Assembly: GCF_000430685.1 (NCBI RefSeq)
Contig: NZ_AUMM01000008.1
Span: 48,815-112,814 of the forward strand
DNA from: Tuberibacillus calidus DSM 17572
GTDB lineage: Bacteria; Bacillota; Bacilli; Bacillales; Sporolactobacillaceae
DNA length: 64,000 nt
Direction of reading: 5' to 3'
The stretch's first letter is position 1. Every line of letters starts with the position of its first letter. A program made the position numbers and the translations under genes. Below, piece after piece: positions 28,411 through 37,671 of this stretch. The notes below the pieces were generated by a model. It was not told the origin of the DNA, did no database searches, and saw nothing but the letters and a program-made list of their open reading frames with translations.

Positions 28411-28482
28411 AAAAAAGGCATGGTGGTCTAAAGGGAAAATACTCCCTATGATTTACCACCATGCCTGATCGAATCAGTCACA
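28411..28482 (-). promoter_or_regulatory. GlcT-type RNA antiterminator (RAT) overlapping a terminator
   Basis: On the minus strand the leader contains GTGACTGATTCGATCAGGC (complement of 28463-28481), close to the ptsG RAT of B. subtilis as I recall it. Its last bases are also the left arm of an 11-bp perfect terminator stem (28417-28427 with 28455-28465) followed by a U run (A at 28411-28416). RAT and terminator are therefore mutually exclusive, the classical BglG/GlcT switch. It lies about 150 bp before the EIIA start. Confidence 0.9.
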
Positions 28483-28510
28483 TGTTATGCGATATACAAT
28501 CTTTGGAGTT

Positions 28511-28539
28511 ATCATAACATGATTTTGTGAGTTGTGCAA
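28511..28539 (-). promoter_or_regulatory. sigma-A promoter of the PTS operon
   Basis: On the minus strand TTGCAC (28534-28539) and TATGAT (28511-28516) are spaced by 17 bp. Transcription would start about 20-25 bp before the RAT. Confidence 0.75.
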
Positions 28540-28547
28540 CAAGAAAG

Positions 28548-28561
28548 TGAAAGCGTTTACA
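28548..28561. promoter_or_regulatory. CcpA binding site (cre)
   Basis: TGAAAGCGTTTACA matches the cre consensus TGWAANCGNTNWCA at every position. It lies just upstream of the -35 box of the leftward PTS promoter and about 195 bp before gabD. A site upstream of -35 can act in activation; it might instead affect the rightward gene. Confidence 0.8.
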
Positions 28562-28756
28562 GAAAAATTGCGGGTCTTTTTTACTGATAAGAAATTCTTA
28601 CAAATGCAGCCAGGACAAGCGCAGAATGGGTTTGGGCGATTAGGAAAGCCGTGATTTGCCAAGCGACGGGAGCGGTCATGCTAAAAAAGTTTTAAGTTAC
28701 TAAGTGTTGAAAAAAAGGAATATAATAATAAGTAGTAGAAAAAGGAGGGGCAGTAG

Positions 28757-30196
28757 ATGAGTCGTTTTGATATGCTCAATTATATTGACGGTCAATGGGT
28801 GGGCCATGACCTCGAAAAAATTAAGGTGACGAATCCGGCAACGGGAGAGCTAATCGGTACGGTGCCGAATGGTGGAGAAGCGGAAACACAACTTGCGATC
28901 GATGCCGCCCACCGCGCTCTAGGAGATTGGTCCAAAAGAACGGCCTCGGACCGCGCGGATTTGCTCCGCACCTTTTTCAACTTGATCATGGAACATAAGC
29001 AGGAACTCGCAGAACTGATGACGCTTGAGAATGGAAAGCCGCTGAAAGAATCCCTAGGTGAAGTGGACTATGCTGCCAGCTTCATCGAATGGTTTGCCGA
29101 GGAAGGAAAACGAGTGTATGGACGCACCATCCCGGGGAAACGGGAAAACCATCGCATTAAGGTCATCAAGCAACCGGTAGGCGTGGTTGCTGCCATCACG
29201 CCTTGGAACTTCCCAGCGGCGATGATTACCCGTAAATTGGCACCGGCTTTGGCGGCAGGCTGTACGTTCATCGTCAAACCGCCCGAACAAACACCGCTGA
29301 CCGCTTTAAAACTGGCCGAATTGGCAGAACAGGCGGGTATCCCAAAAGGGGTTTTCAATGTGGTATGTGCGGACCCTGAGTCATTCTCCAATAAAATTTT
29401 CTCGGATATGCGCGTGCGGAAAATTACGTTCACCGGTTCAACGGAAGTCGGTCGTCTTCTCATGAAGAAGGCTTCAGAAAACATTATGAGATTATCGCTT
29501 GAGCTCGGTGGACATGCCCCCGTCATTGTGTGTGATGATGCCGACCTTGACCAAGCCGTCGAAATGATTATGGCAAGCAAATTCCGCAACAGCGGTCAAA
29601 CGTGTATTTGCGCAAACCGCGTCTATGTTCAGTCGGGCGTTTACGATGCTTTTATCGAAAAGCTATCGGGTGAAGTGAAGAAGCTAAAATGGGGCAACGG
29701 GATGGAAGAAGGCGTTGATATCGGTCCGCTGATTGATAAAGATGGCTATCAAAAAGTGGAAAGCCAAGTGAAAGATGCCTTGGAAAAAGGCGCAAAGTGC
29801 TTAGTCGGCGGAAGCGGTCGGGCAGATCTGGAAAAGGATACGTACTTTTTCGAACCGACATTACTTGTGGATATGAATGAATCGATGGACATGATGCATA
29901 TTGAAACTTTCGGGCCGGTCTTACCGATTCAAAAATTTGAAAGCGATGAGGAAGCGATTCGCTTGGCAAACGACACGCCTTTTGGTTTAGCGGCATACTT
30001 CTTTACGCAAAACGTCTCCCGCGGCATCAAAATTTCCGAGGCGCTTGAATACGGTATAATCGGATGGAATGATGGCGTGCCGTCTTGCGCTCAAGCTCCG
30101 TTCGGTGGGATGAAACAAAGCGGTCTTGGCCGTGAAGGCGGGACGGAAGGCATCGAAGAATACTTAGAAACCAAATATATTTCGCTCAGCATCTAA
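28757..30196 (+). CDS. gabD: succinate-semialdehyde dehydrogenase, aldehyde dehydrogenase family
   Basis: A 479-residue NAD(P)-dependent aldehyde dehydrogenase. Catalytic residues are seen in [12 protein letters not shown] (Glu) and [10 protein letters not shown] (Cys); the cofactor segment [22 protein letters not shown] and FTGSTEVGR are intact. Overall pattern and the CICANR loop are those of succinate-semialdehyde dehydrogenases, which oxidise the product of GABA transamination to succinate. No gabT is adjacent, so the physiological aldehyde is not proven. AAAGGAGGGG precedes the ATG. TATAAT at 28721-28726 is a possible -10 without a good -35. A terminator shared with the next gene follows. 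Confidence 0.83.
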   Translation: MSRFDMLNYIDGQWVGHDLEKIKVTNPATGELIGTVPNGGEAETQLAIDAAHRALGDWSKRTASDRADLLRTFFNLIMEHKQELAELMTLENGKPLKESLGEVDYAASFIEWFAEEGKRVYGRTIPGKRENHRIKVIKQPVGVVAAITPWNFPAAMITRKLAPALAAGCTFIVKPPEQTPLTALKLAELAEQAGIPKGVFNVVCADPESFSNKIFSDMRVRKITFTGSTEVGRLLMKKASENIMRLSLELGGHAPVIVCDDADLDQAVEMIMASKFRNSGQTCICANRVYVQSGVYDAFIEKLSGEVKKLKWGNGMEEGVDIGPLIDKDGYQKVESQVKDALEKGAKCLVGGSGRADLEKDTYFFEPTLLVDMNESMDMMHIETFGPVLPIQKFESDEEAIRLANDTPFGLAAYFFTQNVSRGIKISEALEYGIIGWNDGVPSCAQAPFGGMKQSGLGREGGTEGIEEYLETKYISLSI

Positions 30197-30270
30197 AAGT
30201 CAAAAAACCACCACAGCATTTAACGCAGAAGAAACAACGTTTAATAGTTAAAGGGTATACGCGATTCATA

Positions 30271-30299
30271 AAAAAAGCGGCCACATTGGCCGCTTTTAT
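30271..30299. terminator. bidirectional terminator between gabD and the TetR gene
   Basis: An 11-bp stem AAAAGCGGCCA with TGGCCGCTTTT (30273-30297) around a three-base loop, with A runs on the left and T residues on the right. It serves both convergent genes. Confidence 0.8.
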
Positions 30300-31168
30300 A
30301 TTTTTAGCAACTGCCTCAGCTTTTCGCTAAGTTCTGCCAAGGGACTAATCCTATCGAAATTATTGAGCACGCCCTTTATAAGGAAATTTTGCCGTTCTTC
30401 CTTCATCGCCTCGTTGCGAATAAATTCGATGGAATCCTGAAGTTCGCGTTTTGTCTCATCGGGTAAATCAAGCTCTGCAATGCGTTCACGCATTTTTGCC
30501 AGTATAGTCTGAAAATCAGAGCCGTAAGTTGCTGGGTTCACATATTTCGCATGAGCCCTATCAAATGCATCAGCTGGTATAAGGGGTTCGGCATTGTGCT
30601 GCATCATATCTTTAAGGATGAGGTCGACACGATGAACGATGGTTTGCGCCAATCGGTCAACATTGATGAGCGATTCATCTAACATGAGAATCTTTAAATA
30701 GCCGCTGATTAAGGCTTCCAACATGAACACACCATCCGGAAGATATTGTTTCACTTTATCTCCATAAATTTCGAGTAAAATGGTGCGCAACCATTGAAAC
30801 ATGTCGAATTGAATGTTGACAATCAATTGATGCAAATCTTTTCTCACCGTCAACAATTGTTCGCGGTGAATCATTTTAAAAAAGCCCTTATAATTTTTTC
30901 GTTCTTGGATAAACATATCGATTTGTTTAATAAACTTTTCTTTGGGCGGTAAATCAATGGGAGGAAGGATCATGAGTGACTTCATTCGTTCGTGAAAATA
31001 TTTAAAGATGGAAAACAAAAGGTCGTCTTTAGATGAAAAATAAGTATAAATCGTTCCTTTAGAGACATTGCTTTCATCAGCAATTTCCTGCATGGAAGTG
31101 GCATGAACACCTTTTTCGGAAAATAAATGCATGGCTACATGGATGATGGTTGTTCGTTTATCGCTCAT
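30296..31168 (-). CDS. TetR/AcrR-family transcriptional repressor
   Basis: A 290-residue regulator. The N-terminal helix-turn-helix (about 8-55) reads FSEKGVHATSMQEIADESNVSKGTIYTYFSSKDDLL, a standard TetR DNA-binding domain; the rest is a long helical ligand-binding part, longer than usual because of an added C-terminal helical tail. The ATG at 31168 follows AAAGGTG; a GTG three codons earlier is also in frame. It is divergent from an MFS exporter, and two mirror-image palindromic sites lie between them, so it most likely represses both. Confidence 0.85.
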   Translation of the reverse strand: MSDKRTTIIHVAMHLFSEKGVHATSMQEIADESNVSKGTIYTYFSSKDDLLFSIFKYFHERMKSLMILPPIDLPPKEKFIKQIDMFIQERKNYKGFFKMIHREQLLTVRKDLHQLIVNIQFDMFQWLRTILLEIYGDKVKQYLPDGVFMLEALISGYLKILMLDESLINVDRLAQTIVHRVDLILKDMMQHNAEPLIPADAFDRAHAKYVNPATYGSDFQTILAKMRERIAELDLPDETKRELQDSIEFIRNEAMKEERQNFLIKGVLNNFDRISPLAELSEKLRQLLKI

Positions 31169-31186
31169 CTTTATCACCTTTATTCC

Positions 31187-31204
31187 TTGACTGACTGACC
31201 GGTT
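31187..31204. promoter_or_regulatory. TetR operator, copy 1
   Basis: TGACTGACCGGTTAGCA matches the inferred palindrome TGACTGACCGGTCAGTCA with two changes. It lies about 20 bp upstream of the repressor start codon, inverted relative to copy 2. Confidence 0.6.
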
Positions 31205-31251
31205 AGCATCCCATCGATAATCATCAGGACATCAGATTTAATAATTTTATA

Positions 31252-31280
31252 TTGCAATGCGTATGGAATTCGTTTATATT
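31252..31280 (+). promoter_or_regulatory. promoter of the MFS exporter
   Basis: TTGCAA (31252-31257) and TATATT (31275-31280) are spaced by 17 bp; operator copy 2 begins 12 bp downstream, covering the likely transcription start. Confidence 0.6.
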
Positions 31281-31291
31281 ATAGTTTGTTA

Positions 31292-31306
31292 TGACCGGTC
31301 AGTCAA
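31292..31306. promoter_or_regulatory. TetR operator, copy 2
   Basis: TGACCGGTCA is a perfect 10-bp palindrome, extended on the right by GTCAA. It is the inverted counterpart of copy 1 and sits at the start point of the exporter transcript. Confidence 0.65.
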
Positions 31307-31413
31307 TTGTGACCATCACATGAAGGACATCCTAGACTGATGCGGTTGGTGGACATATTTACGCACTCTTATTGAAAATACTGCTTGATGAAGCTTTAAA
31401 GGAGAGATTTTAT

Positions 31414-33039
31414 ATGGATGAAGGTAAGGGGAGAGCGCTACAAACGACAAACCAGATAACTGGTAAAAAGAAATGGTGGGCTTTGGCAACGGTCATGGTG
31501 ACGATGTTTTTCTCATCCATGAACCAAACGTCCGTATCAACAGCGATTCCAACCATTATGAGCGATTTGCATGGATTTAGTTTATATGCTTGGATCTTTA
31601 GCGCTTATATGATGACGTCCGCCATTACGATTCCCATTTACGGAAAACTTTCGGACGTGTATGGGCGGCGCCCATTTTATTTATTTGGACTCATTATGTT
31701 TTCGCTCGGTGCCATTATCTCAGGGTTAGCCAATAGCATGATGATGTTGATTATTGCTCGGGCCGTTCAAGGCGTTGGGGCCGGAGCCATGATGAGCATG
31801 CCGCGGGCGACGATTGGTGATATTTTTACACCAAAAGAGCGCGGCCGCTGGATGGGTGTCATTGGCGCGGTCTTTGGGCTCTCGAGTATTTTAGGCCCAG
31901 CCATCGGTGGGTGGATTACCGATTCCTCGCTTGGCTGGCGCTGGGTGTTCTTCGTGAACTTGCCATTTGCGGTGCTCGCGATCATCGGTGTGTACCTGTT
32001 CTTGCCGAAAGTTCGCACAAATCACGAAGCGAAACTGGACTTGGTCGGTTCCATTCTGCTTGTCATCGGGTTAATTCCGATTTTGCTTGGGTTTACTTGG
32101 GCAGGCGACAAATACGATTGGTCAAGTGTTCAGGAGTTATCATTGTTTGGTTTCGGGATCCTTTTTCTCATCTTCTTTTTCTTTTACGAGAAAAGAGCGA
32201 AATCGCCGATTATCGAACCGTCACTCTTTAAAAACCGTATTTTTACGACTTCGCTGATTTTAGGCACATTCGTCAGCATGGCGATGTTTGGTGCCATTAT
32301 GTTTTTACCGTTGTTTATCCAAGGGGTTGTCGGCCTTAATGCGGCAAGCAGCGGCATGGTCATGTCACCGATGATGATCAGCTTTATTGTCGGTTCGATC
32401 ATCGTTGGACAAATCATGACGAAGACGGGGAAATATAAAAGATTATCGCATATCTCGGCGATTTTCATGATGGTCGGTCTGTATCTATTTATGCAAATGG
32501 ATGTCCATACGAAGTACCCAACGGTCATTTTAAACATGGTGATTCTAGGTTTGGGAATCGGCTCCCTCATGCCATTACTCAATGTCGCCGTGCAAAATGC
32601 TTTCCCATATAAAATTATGGGAACGGTCAATGCGACCCAACAATTTGTCGGCTCCCTTGGCGGCGTTATCGCCTCGCCGATCTTTGGCTCGATGCTCAAT
32701 CACGGATTCCAAGAAAAAATTCAGGAGTCTCTGCCGGCTGAGCTCAAGCAAATGATGGGGTCAAAATTAAAAGACGTCAATCCGCAAGCGTTCTTAACTA
32801 AGGAAGCACAAAATGCGTTGGCGGCTGGATTTAAGAAATTCGGTGAAGCGGGAATGCAGCTTTATCACGAATTTTTGCATGCCATTAAGGTATCTTTAAC
32901 CTCTGGCATTCATCAATTATTTGTTCTCGGCTTCGTTTTTGCCATTCTAACTTTTATCGGCACTTTCTTCCTGCCGGAATCGAAGCTCAAAGGTGAAGAT
33001 TACTTTAAAGAAGCTTTAGAAGAATCCGAACAGAAATAA
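31414..33039 (+). CDS. MFS drug exporter, DHA2 (EmrB/QacA) family, 14 membrane segments
   Basis: A 541-residue proton-driven exporter with about 14 hydrophobic segments. Motif A is GKLSDVYGRRPFYL (about 70-83), the Arg-bearing motif B segment is RAVQGVGAGAMM, and motif C GLSSILGPAIGGWI marks antiporters. A large loop (about 430-490) precedes the last segment. Substrate unknown. The ATG at 31414 follows AAAGGAGAG. Regulation by the divergent TetR protein is strongly suggested by the flanking operators. Confidence 0.85.
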   Translation: MDEGKGRALQTTNQITGKKKWWALATVMVTMFFSSMNQTSVSTAIPTIMSDLHGFSLYAWIFSAYMMTSAITIPIYGKLSDVYGRRPFYLFGLIMFSLGAIISGLANSMMMLIIARAVQGVGAGAMMSMPRATIGDIFTPKERGRWMGVIGAVFGLSSILGPAIGGWITDSSLGWRWVFFVNLPFAVLAIIGVYLFLPKVRTNHEAKLDLVGSILLVIGLIPILLGFTWAGDKYDWSSVQELSLFGFGILFLIFFFFYEKRAKSPIIEPSLFKNRIFTTSLILGTFVSMAMFGAIMFLPLFIQGVVGLNAASSGMVMSPMMISFIVGSIIVGQIMTKTGKYKRLSHISAIFMMVGLYLFMQMDVHTKYPTVILNMVILGLGIGSLMPLLNVAVQNAFPYKIMGTVNATQQFVGSLGGVIASPIFGSMLNHGFQEKIQESLPAELKQMMGSKLKDVNPQAFLTKEAQNALAAGFKKFGEAGMQLYHEFLHAIKVSLTSGIHQLFVLGFVFAILTFIGTFFLPESKLKGEDYFKEALEESEQK

Positions 33040-33106
33040 AGGACCGGTTATACAGATCGATCTTCTGACGGATGGATGTAAAAACGAGACATCACAATAA
33101 AAAGGT

Positions 33107-33152
33107 AAGAGATTTCCTTCGGAGAATGAACCGATGGAAATCTCTTTTTTAT
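33107..33152 (+). terminator. intrinsic terminator after the MFS gene
   Basis: A perfect 10-bp stem (33108-33117 with 33136-33145) and a T run. Confidence 0.8.
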
Positions 33153-33189
33153 ACTGGCAAGAACTTATATTTTTTGCGAAATTTCTTTT

Positions 33190-33684
33190 TCAATGATTCG
33201 ATGACAACCATTTATACATGAGAATGTCGTCGATTTCATGACCTTCGATGATGAATTCTTTCACAAGCCGGCCTTGTTCGACAAAGCCGAGGGATCGATA
33301 AAATTTGATGGCTGACGTATTTGTGGCCATCACCCTTAAAGCTAATTTTTTGCCGCCAAGTGCAAGCACTTCCCGGCTTGCCGCTTCGATCAGCCGACGG
33401 CCGACGCCGTGTCCTTGTGCGTCAGGGTGGACGCCGATGTTAAATTCAAAAACATGGCGGTTAGCCTTTAATGGTGTGGGCCGATAAAACTCGATGTAAC
33501 CGACGATTTTTCCGTCCATGACAGCCACCAATTGATTCCGGCCTTTCCGATGTTCCACGTATTCCTCAACGGAATCCCAATGGATCGGATCCGGCGCATT
33601 TGTCTCATTCCATATTAAATTATCCAGTTCTACAAGATCTCTAGCATCTTCTTTTTGCATCCAACGAATGGTTACTGTAGACAT
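33190..33684 (-). CDS. GNAT-family N-acetyltransferase
   Basis: A 164-residue single-domain GNAT enzyme. The acetyl-CoA loop is QGHGVGRRLIEAA (about 93-105), preceded by the strand FNIGVHPDA and followed by VMATNTSAIKFYRSLGF. The target is unknown; the pattern resembles YhhY/RimI-like enzymes. It lies 45 bp behind rocD on the same strand and may be cotranscribed with it. Confidence 0.78.
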   Translation of the reverse strand: MSTVTIRWMQKEDARDLVELDNLIWNETNAPDPIHWDSVEEYVEHRKGRNQLVAVMDGKIVGYIEFYRPTPLKANRHVFEFNIGVHPDAQGHGVGRRLIEAASREVLALGGKKLALRVMATNTSAIKFYRSLGFVEQGRLVKEFIIEGHEIDDILMYKWLSSNH

Positions 33685-33729
33685 TTTTCTCTCCCATTCA
33701 TTAAGATGGGCCGTTCGCCGTTTTTCTTG

Positions 33730-34935
33730 TTATTTAGCCACAGGGGCGCTAAGGACGTCTTGGATTTGCGCGATGGCCCAATCCAAATCTTCTTTTTTAA
33801 TAATCAGCGGCGGAGCGAAGCGGATGACGTTTTCATGCGTTTCTTTACATAATAAGCCTTTTTCCTTGAGCGCTTCGCAGTATGGACGTGCTGGTTCATG
33901 CAATTCAACGCCGATGAAAAGTCCTTTTCCGCGGATTTCTTTAATGGCTGGATTTTTGATTTCTCTTAGTTTTTCAAGGAAATATTGACCGAGTTCTAAT
34001 GAGCGATCCGCTAATTTTTCTTCCTCGATGACCTCAAGCGCAGCGATGGACACAGCGCAAGCGAGGGGGTTCCCGCCAAAGGTAGAGCCGTGGGATCCGG
34101 GTTCAAAAACGCCAAGAATGTCTTTGTTGGCCGCTACGCAGGAAATCGGCATCACGCCGCCGCCAAGCGCTTTCCCTAAAATATAGACATCCGGGGTCAC
34201 ATCTTCCCAGTCACAAGCAAAAAGTTTTCCCGTACGTCCGAGGCCGGTTTGAATTTCATCGGCCATAAAGAGCACGTTTTCTTTTTGGCAAAGCTCATAC
34301 GCTTCACGCAGGTAACCTTCTCTTGGAATAATAATGCCGCCTTCGCCTTGGATTGGCTCGACGAGAAAAGCCGCTGTGTTGGGGGTAATGGCTGCCTTCA
34401 AAGCATCGATGTCGCCGTATGGAACGAGCTTAATGCCTGGGAGCATCGGTCCAAACCCGCGTTTATATTCGGGATCCGATGAAAGGGTAACCGCTGTCAT
34501 TGTTCGACCATGAAAATTACCGACACAGGCAATGATTTCGGCTTGGTCGTTCGGAATGCCTTTGACATCATAACCCCAGCGCCGTGCGGCTTTAATCGCG
34601 GTTTCCACGGCTTCAGCACCGGTATTCATCGGTAAAACGAGATCTTTTTTCGTTAAATGAGCCACTTTTTCATACCAAGGGCCAAGTTGATCATTATGAA
34701 ACGCCCGCGATGTCAGCGTGACTCGGTCGGCTTGTTTTTTCAAGGCTTCGATAATCTTCGGATGGCGATGGCCTTGGTTGACGGCCGAATACGCCGAAAG
34801 CATATCCATATAACGGTTTCCTTCAGGATCTTCCACCCAAACGCCTTCCGCATAGGATACGACAACGGGAAGCGGGTGATAGTTTCTGGCACCGTATTTT
34901 TCCGTTTGCTGAATAATCTTTTCCGACTGATTCAT
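33730..34935 (-). CDS. rocD: ornithine aminotransferase
   Basis: A 401-residue pyridoxal-phosphate enzyme converting ornithine and 2-oxoglutarate to glutamate semialdehyde and glutamate, in arginine/ornithine breakdown. Class-III aminotransferase landmarks are [32 protein letters not shown] and [14 protein letters not shown], with the Lys that binds the cofactor in the last. Length equals B. subtilis RocD (401). The ATG at 34935 is preceded by AAAGGGGTG; the open frame extends 54 codons upstream across the yisL start without a ribosome site. No rocE/rocF neighbours are present, and I found no clear sigma-L (-24/-12) promoter. Confidence 0.93.
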   Translation of the reverse strand: MNQSEKIIQQTEKYGARNYHPLPVVVSYAEGVWVEDPEGNRYMDMLSAYSAVNQGHRHPKIIEALKKQADRVTLTSRAFHNDQLGPWYEKVAHLTKKDLVLPMNTGAEAVETAIKAARRWGYDVKGIPNDQAEIIACVGNFHGRTMTAVTLSSDPEYKRGFGPMLPGIKLVPYGDIDALKAAITPNTAAFLVEPIQGEGGIIIPREGYLREAYELCQKENVLFMADEIQTGLGRTGKLFACDWEDVTPDVYILGKALGGGVMPISCVAANKDILGVFEPGSHGSTFGGNPLACAVSIAALEVIEEEKLADRSLELGQYFLEKLREIKNPAIKEIRGKGLFIGVELHEPARPYCEALKEKGLLCKETHENVIRFAPPLIIKKEDLDWAIAQIQDVLSAPVAK

Positions 34936-35014
34936 TTGAACACCCCTTTGCAAAATGCCTTCTATTTTATAATATATCAAATTCTTAAAAAGTACTATGG
35001 TTCCGCTTTCATGC

Positions 35015-35043
35015 TTTACACGTGGTGTTTCTTTTCCTATGAT
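35015..35043 (+). promoter_or_regulatory. sigma-A promoter of yisL
   Basis: TTTACA (35015-35020) and TATGAT (35038-35043) are spaced by 17 bp, 39 bp before the start codon. Confidence 0.6.
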
Positions 35044-35081
35044 ACAATAGAAGACATTTTGTCGATAAGGGAGGAAAGTGT

Positions 35082-35432
35082 ATGTGGTTGCACGCACACG
35101 TTGGCTTTTGGACCTTAGCGTTCATCCTTTTTATTGCTAGCTATTTTTTTCAAAGAGCGGGTCAGTCGACGGTTCAAAAAGTATTGCACATGATTTTAAG
35201 GCTTGATTTTATTTTGGTGATCATCACGGGGATTCGCTTAGTGTCGTTTTATTACATAGGTCATCAATATGTTTGGGCGACCGTTAAAGGGTTATTCGGC
35301 TTGTTGTTAATTGTGATGATGGAGTTGATTTTAACAAGAGGCAACAAGAATAAAGGAACAGGAGTCCTTTGGACCATCCTTTTGATCGCGATTGTCATCG
35401 TCTTTTACATAGGGTATTTTGTACTCGGATGA
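35082..35432 (+). CDS. yisL: YisL family membrane protein (UPF0344/DUF1516)
   Basis: A 116-residue protein with four hydrophobic helices and the HAHVGFW start typical of YisL (118 residues in B. subtilis). Function unknown. AAGGGAGG lies seven bases before the ATG. It has its own promoter and terminator and is divergent from rocD. Confidence 0.8.
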   Translation: MWLHAHVGFWTLAFILFIASYFFQRAGQSTVQKVLHMILRLDFILVIITGIRLVSFYYIGHQYVWATVKGLFGLLLIVMMELILTRGNKNKGTGVLWTILLIAIVIVFYIGYFVLG

Positions 35433-35446
35433 TCACGGGTTAAATG

Positions 35447-35470
35447 AGACTGCCATCGGGCGGTCTTTTC
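35447..35470 (+). terminator. intrinsic terminator after yisL
   Basis: An 8-bp stem (35447-35454 with 35459-35466, one G-T pair), a four-base loop and TTTT. Confidence 0.6.
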
Positions 35471-35593
35471 CTTTGCAAAAAATTTTACTACAGCTGTCAA
35501 CTTTTTGGGATAAATGTCGATATATACTATAGAAATATGTAAAAAAAGCTTTTTTAACGGCCATCATCACCTAGAGCTTTGGAGGATAAATCG

Positions 35594-37552
35594 ATGCCAA
35601 TATTCCAGCATCATTATATAGATGATCTCACCTTCAAACGATTTTTACAAACCCATCAATTGGAGGGGACCGAGCTCCTAATTGTACAACTCATTGCTGG
35701 AGAAAAAGCAAAAGCAAACCTGACAGATTTAAAAAAGTTGATAAAAACGACATTGCCGGGAGCACTGCTTTCGGAAGTCATCGTCGATCAAGGGTTCCTT
35801 GGCCAAAAATGGAATCCGAAAGACCTTTGGATTGTGATTTCCCAATATGAGAATGAAAAGGAACGCATTGCGCCATTTAAATATGTCAATGCCTCCTACC
35901 AGGCCTTATTTCGTGAAAGCCCAAACCTCATCTACATTATGGATAAAGGCGGCCGGATTAGCACGTGCAATCCCGCTGTTTCTTCCCAGCTCGGCTATTC
36001 TGAAAGCGATGTGATCGGTAAACCCGGTATACATTTCGTGAAAAATACTGACCGGATGAGTGCCAGACGCCATTTTCTCTGGGCATTAAATGGGGAAACG
36101 CGGACATTTTTAATCGAGATCCGTGACCGTAACGGCCGTTACATCCCCTATCAGATCACGAATATTCCGATCGTTGTGGACGGTGAGGTCATTGGCATAC
36201 AAAGCATCGGCGTCAATCAAGCTGCCCAGAAAGAAGCAAAGACAACGATCGAACGGCTCGCCTATTATGATCCCTTAACCGGGCTCGGTAATCGGCATCT
36301 GTTTGAAAAATCGTTAAAAAATTTAACAGAACATGCTCAAAAGCATGGGGAACGATTGGCCGTTATTTTTTTAGATATCGATCGATTTAAAAATATTAAT
36401 GATACGGAAGGGCATTACGTTGGCGATCACATCTTAAAACGCGTCGTCCAGCGCATTCAAGGTCAATTATATGGAAAACAAATGCTGTATCGCTTTGAAG
36501 GCGATAAATTTTCTATTCTTATACCGCAGATCAAATCAAAACGCACCATCAATGCACTGATTGACCGGATTCGAGAAGCGTTCCGTGAACCGATCATTTA
36601 TAAAGAAAAAGAATATTTTCTTTCTGTTAGTATGGGGGTCAGTCTTTTTCCGAACAACGGAACGAATGACGAAACACTCATGAAAAACGCCGACATCGCG
36701 CTATATGTAGCAAAACTAGGCGGGGATAATTCCGTTGTATATTATCAACAAGAAATGAACGCATCATTTTATAACCGCATCGAATTTGAAGCATACTTAC
36801 GCAAGGCATTAGGTAAGAACGAATTTGAACTGTATTACCAACCGCAGATTTGTTTAAAGACGGAGTCCATCATCGGTTGTGAAGCTCTCATTCGTTGGAA
36901 CCATCCAAAAATGGGGATCATCTCACCCGCTCAATTTATACCGCTTGCCGAAGAAATCGGACTCATTGAAGACATCGGCTTTTGGGTATTGCGCAAGGCG
37001 TGCCAACAAATTAAAGCATGGCAGCGGAAAGGTTTTTCGCCTTTTCCGGTCTCCGTCAATGTTTCCGTGAGGCAATTTTTAAAGAAAAATTTTGTTAATC
37101 AAGTTAAAAAGATTATTGACAGCGAAGGCATTGACCCGAAGTACATCCATTTGGAAATTACCGAAAGCACGACCCTTAGGGATATACAATACAGTATTGA
37201 GCTCGTTCATGAATTAAAACAAATCGGTGTTTGTGTCTCCCTTGACGATTTTGGTACCGGCTATTCGGCTTTAAATTATTTAAAGGATTTTTCCATCGAT
37301 ATATTAAAAATCGACCGTTCGTTTATTAACAATTTAAGTCCCGATAGTCAGGACGGTGCCATTGTCAAAGCGATTATCATGATGAGTCAAGGCTTGTCGC
37401 TCAGAACCGTGGCTGAAGGCGTGGAGACGAAACAACAACTGAATTTGTTGAAGGAGTACGGCTGCCACGCTGTGCAAGGTTATTACTATAGCAAGCCGCT
37501 TCCGAGTCGAGAGTTTGAAAACTACATTAAAAAAATGGCAAACCCAGCATAG
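35594..37552 (+). CDS. PAS-GGDEF-EAL protein; likely c-di-GMP phosphodiesterase with degenerate GGDEF
   Basis: A 652-residue protein. Domains: an unassigned N-terminal segment (1-95), PAS (about 105-215), GGDEF (about 220-388) and EAL (about 400-645). The cyclase signature is EGDKF at 302-306 instead of GGDEF, so cyclase activity is unlikely; such domains often bind GTP to regulate the EAL. The EAL side looks active: EAL at 430-432, then HLEITEST, LDDFGTGYS, KIDRSF and EGVE all retained. No membrane segments, so cytoplasmic. GGAGG precedes the ATG at 35594. The 160 bp upstream hold AT-rich sequence but no promoter I would defend. Confidence 0.88.
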   Translation: MPIFQHHYIDDLTFKRFLQTHQLEGTELLIVQLIAGEKAKANLTDLKKLIKTTLPGALLSEVIVDQGFLGQKWNPKDLWIVISQYENEKERIAPFKYVNASYQALFRESPNLIYIMDKGGRISTCNPAVSSQLGYSESDVIGKPGIHFVKNTDRMSARRHFLWALNGETRTFLIEIRDRNGRYIPYQITNIPIVVDGEVIGIQSIGVNQAAQKEAKTTIERLAYYDPLTGLGNRHLFEKSLKNLTEHAQKHGERLAVIFLDIDRFKNINDTEGHYVGDHILKRVVQRIQGQLYGKQMLYRFEGDKFSILIPQIKSKRTINALIDRIREAFREPIIYKEKEYFLSVSMGVSLFPNNGTNDETLMKNADIALYVAKLGGDNSVVYYQQEMNASFYNRIEFEAYLRKALGKNEFELYYQPQICLKTESIIGCEALIRWNHPKMGIISPAQFIPLAEEIGLIEDIGFWVLRKACQQIKAWQRKGFSPFPVSVNVSVRQFLKKNFVNQVKKIIDSEGIDPKYIHLEITESTTLRDIQYSIELVHELKQIGVCVSLDDFGTGYSALNYLKDFSIDILKIDRSFINNLSPDSQDGAIVKAIIMMSQGLSLRTVAEGVETKQQLNLLKEYGCHAVQGYYYSKPLPSREFENYIKKMANPA

Positions 37553-37566
37553 GGTTTGCTTTTTTA
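37538..37566 (+). terminator. intrinsic terminator overlapping the EAL gene's end
   Basis: A perfect 8-bp stem (37538-37545 with 37552-37559) and TTTTTT; the stop codon lies inside the loop. Confidence 0.8.
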
Positions 37567-37671
37567 TTCTGGTAAGAACGTCAAACATCTACCATGAAGG
37601 TCTAGGTCAACTAATGCTCTATTTTTACCCAAATGAAACCTCCAACTTTTGTTTTGATAAAGCATCCACCT

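Noticed and set aside
28474..28662. 62-codon minus-strand frame before the PTS operon
   Set aside because: It runs through the cre site, promoter and part of the RAT, which explain the sequence better.
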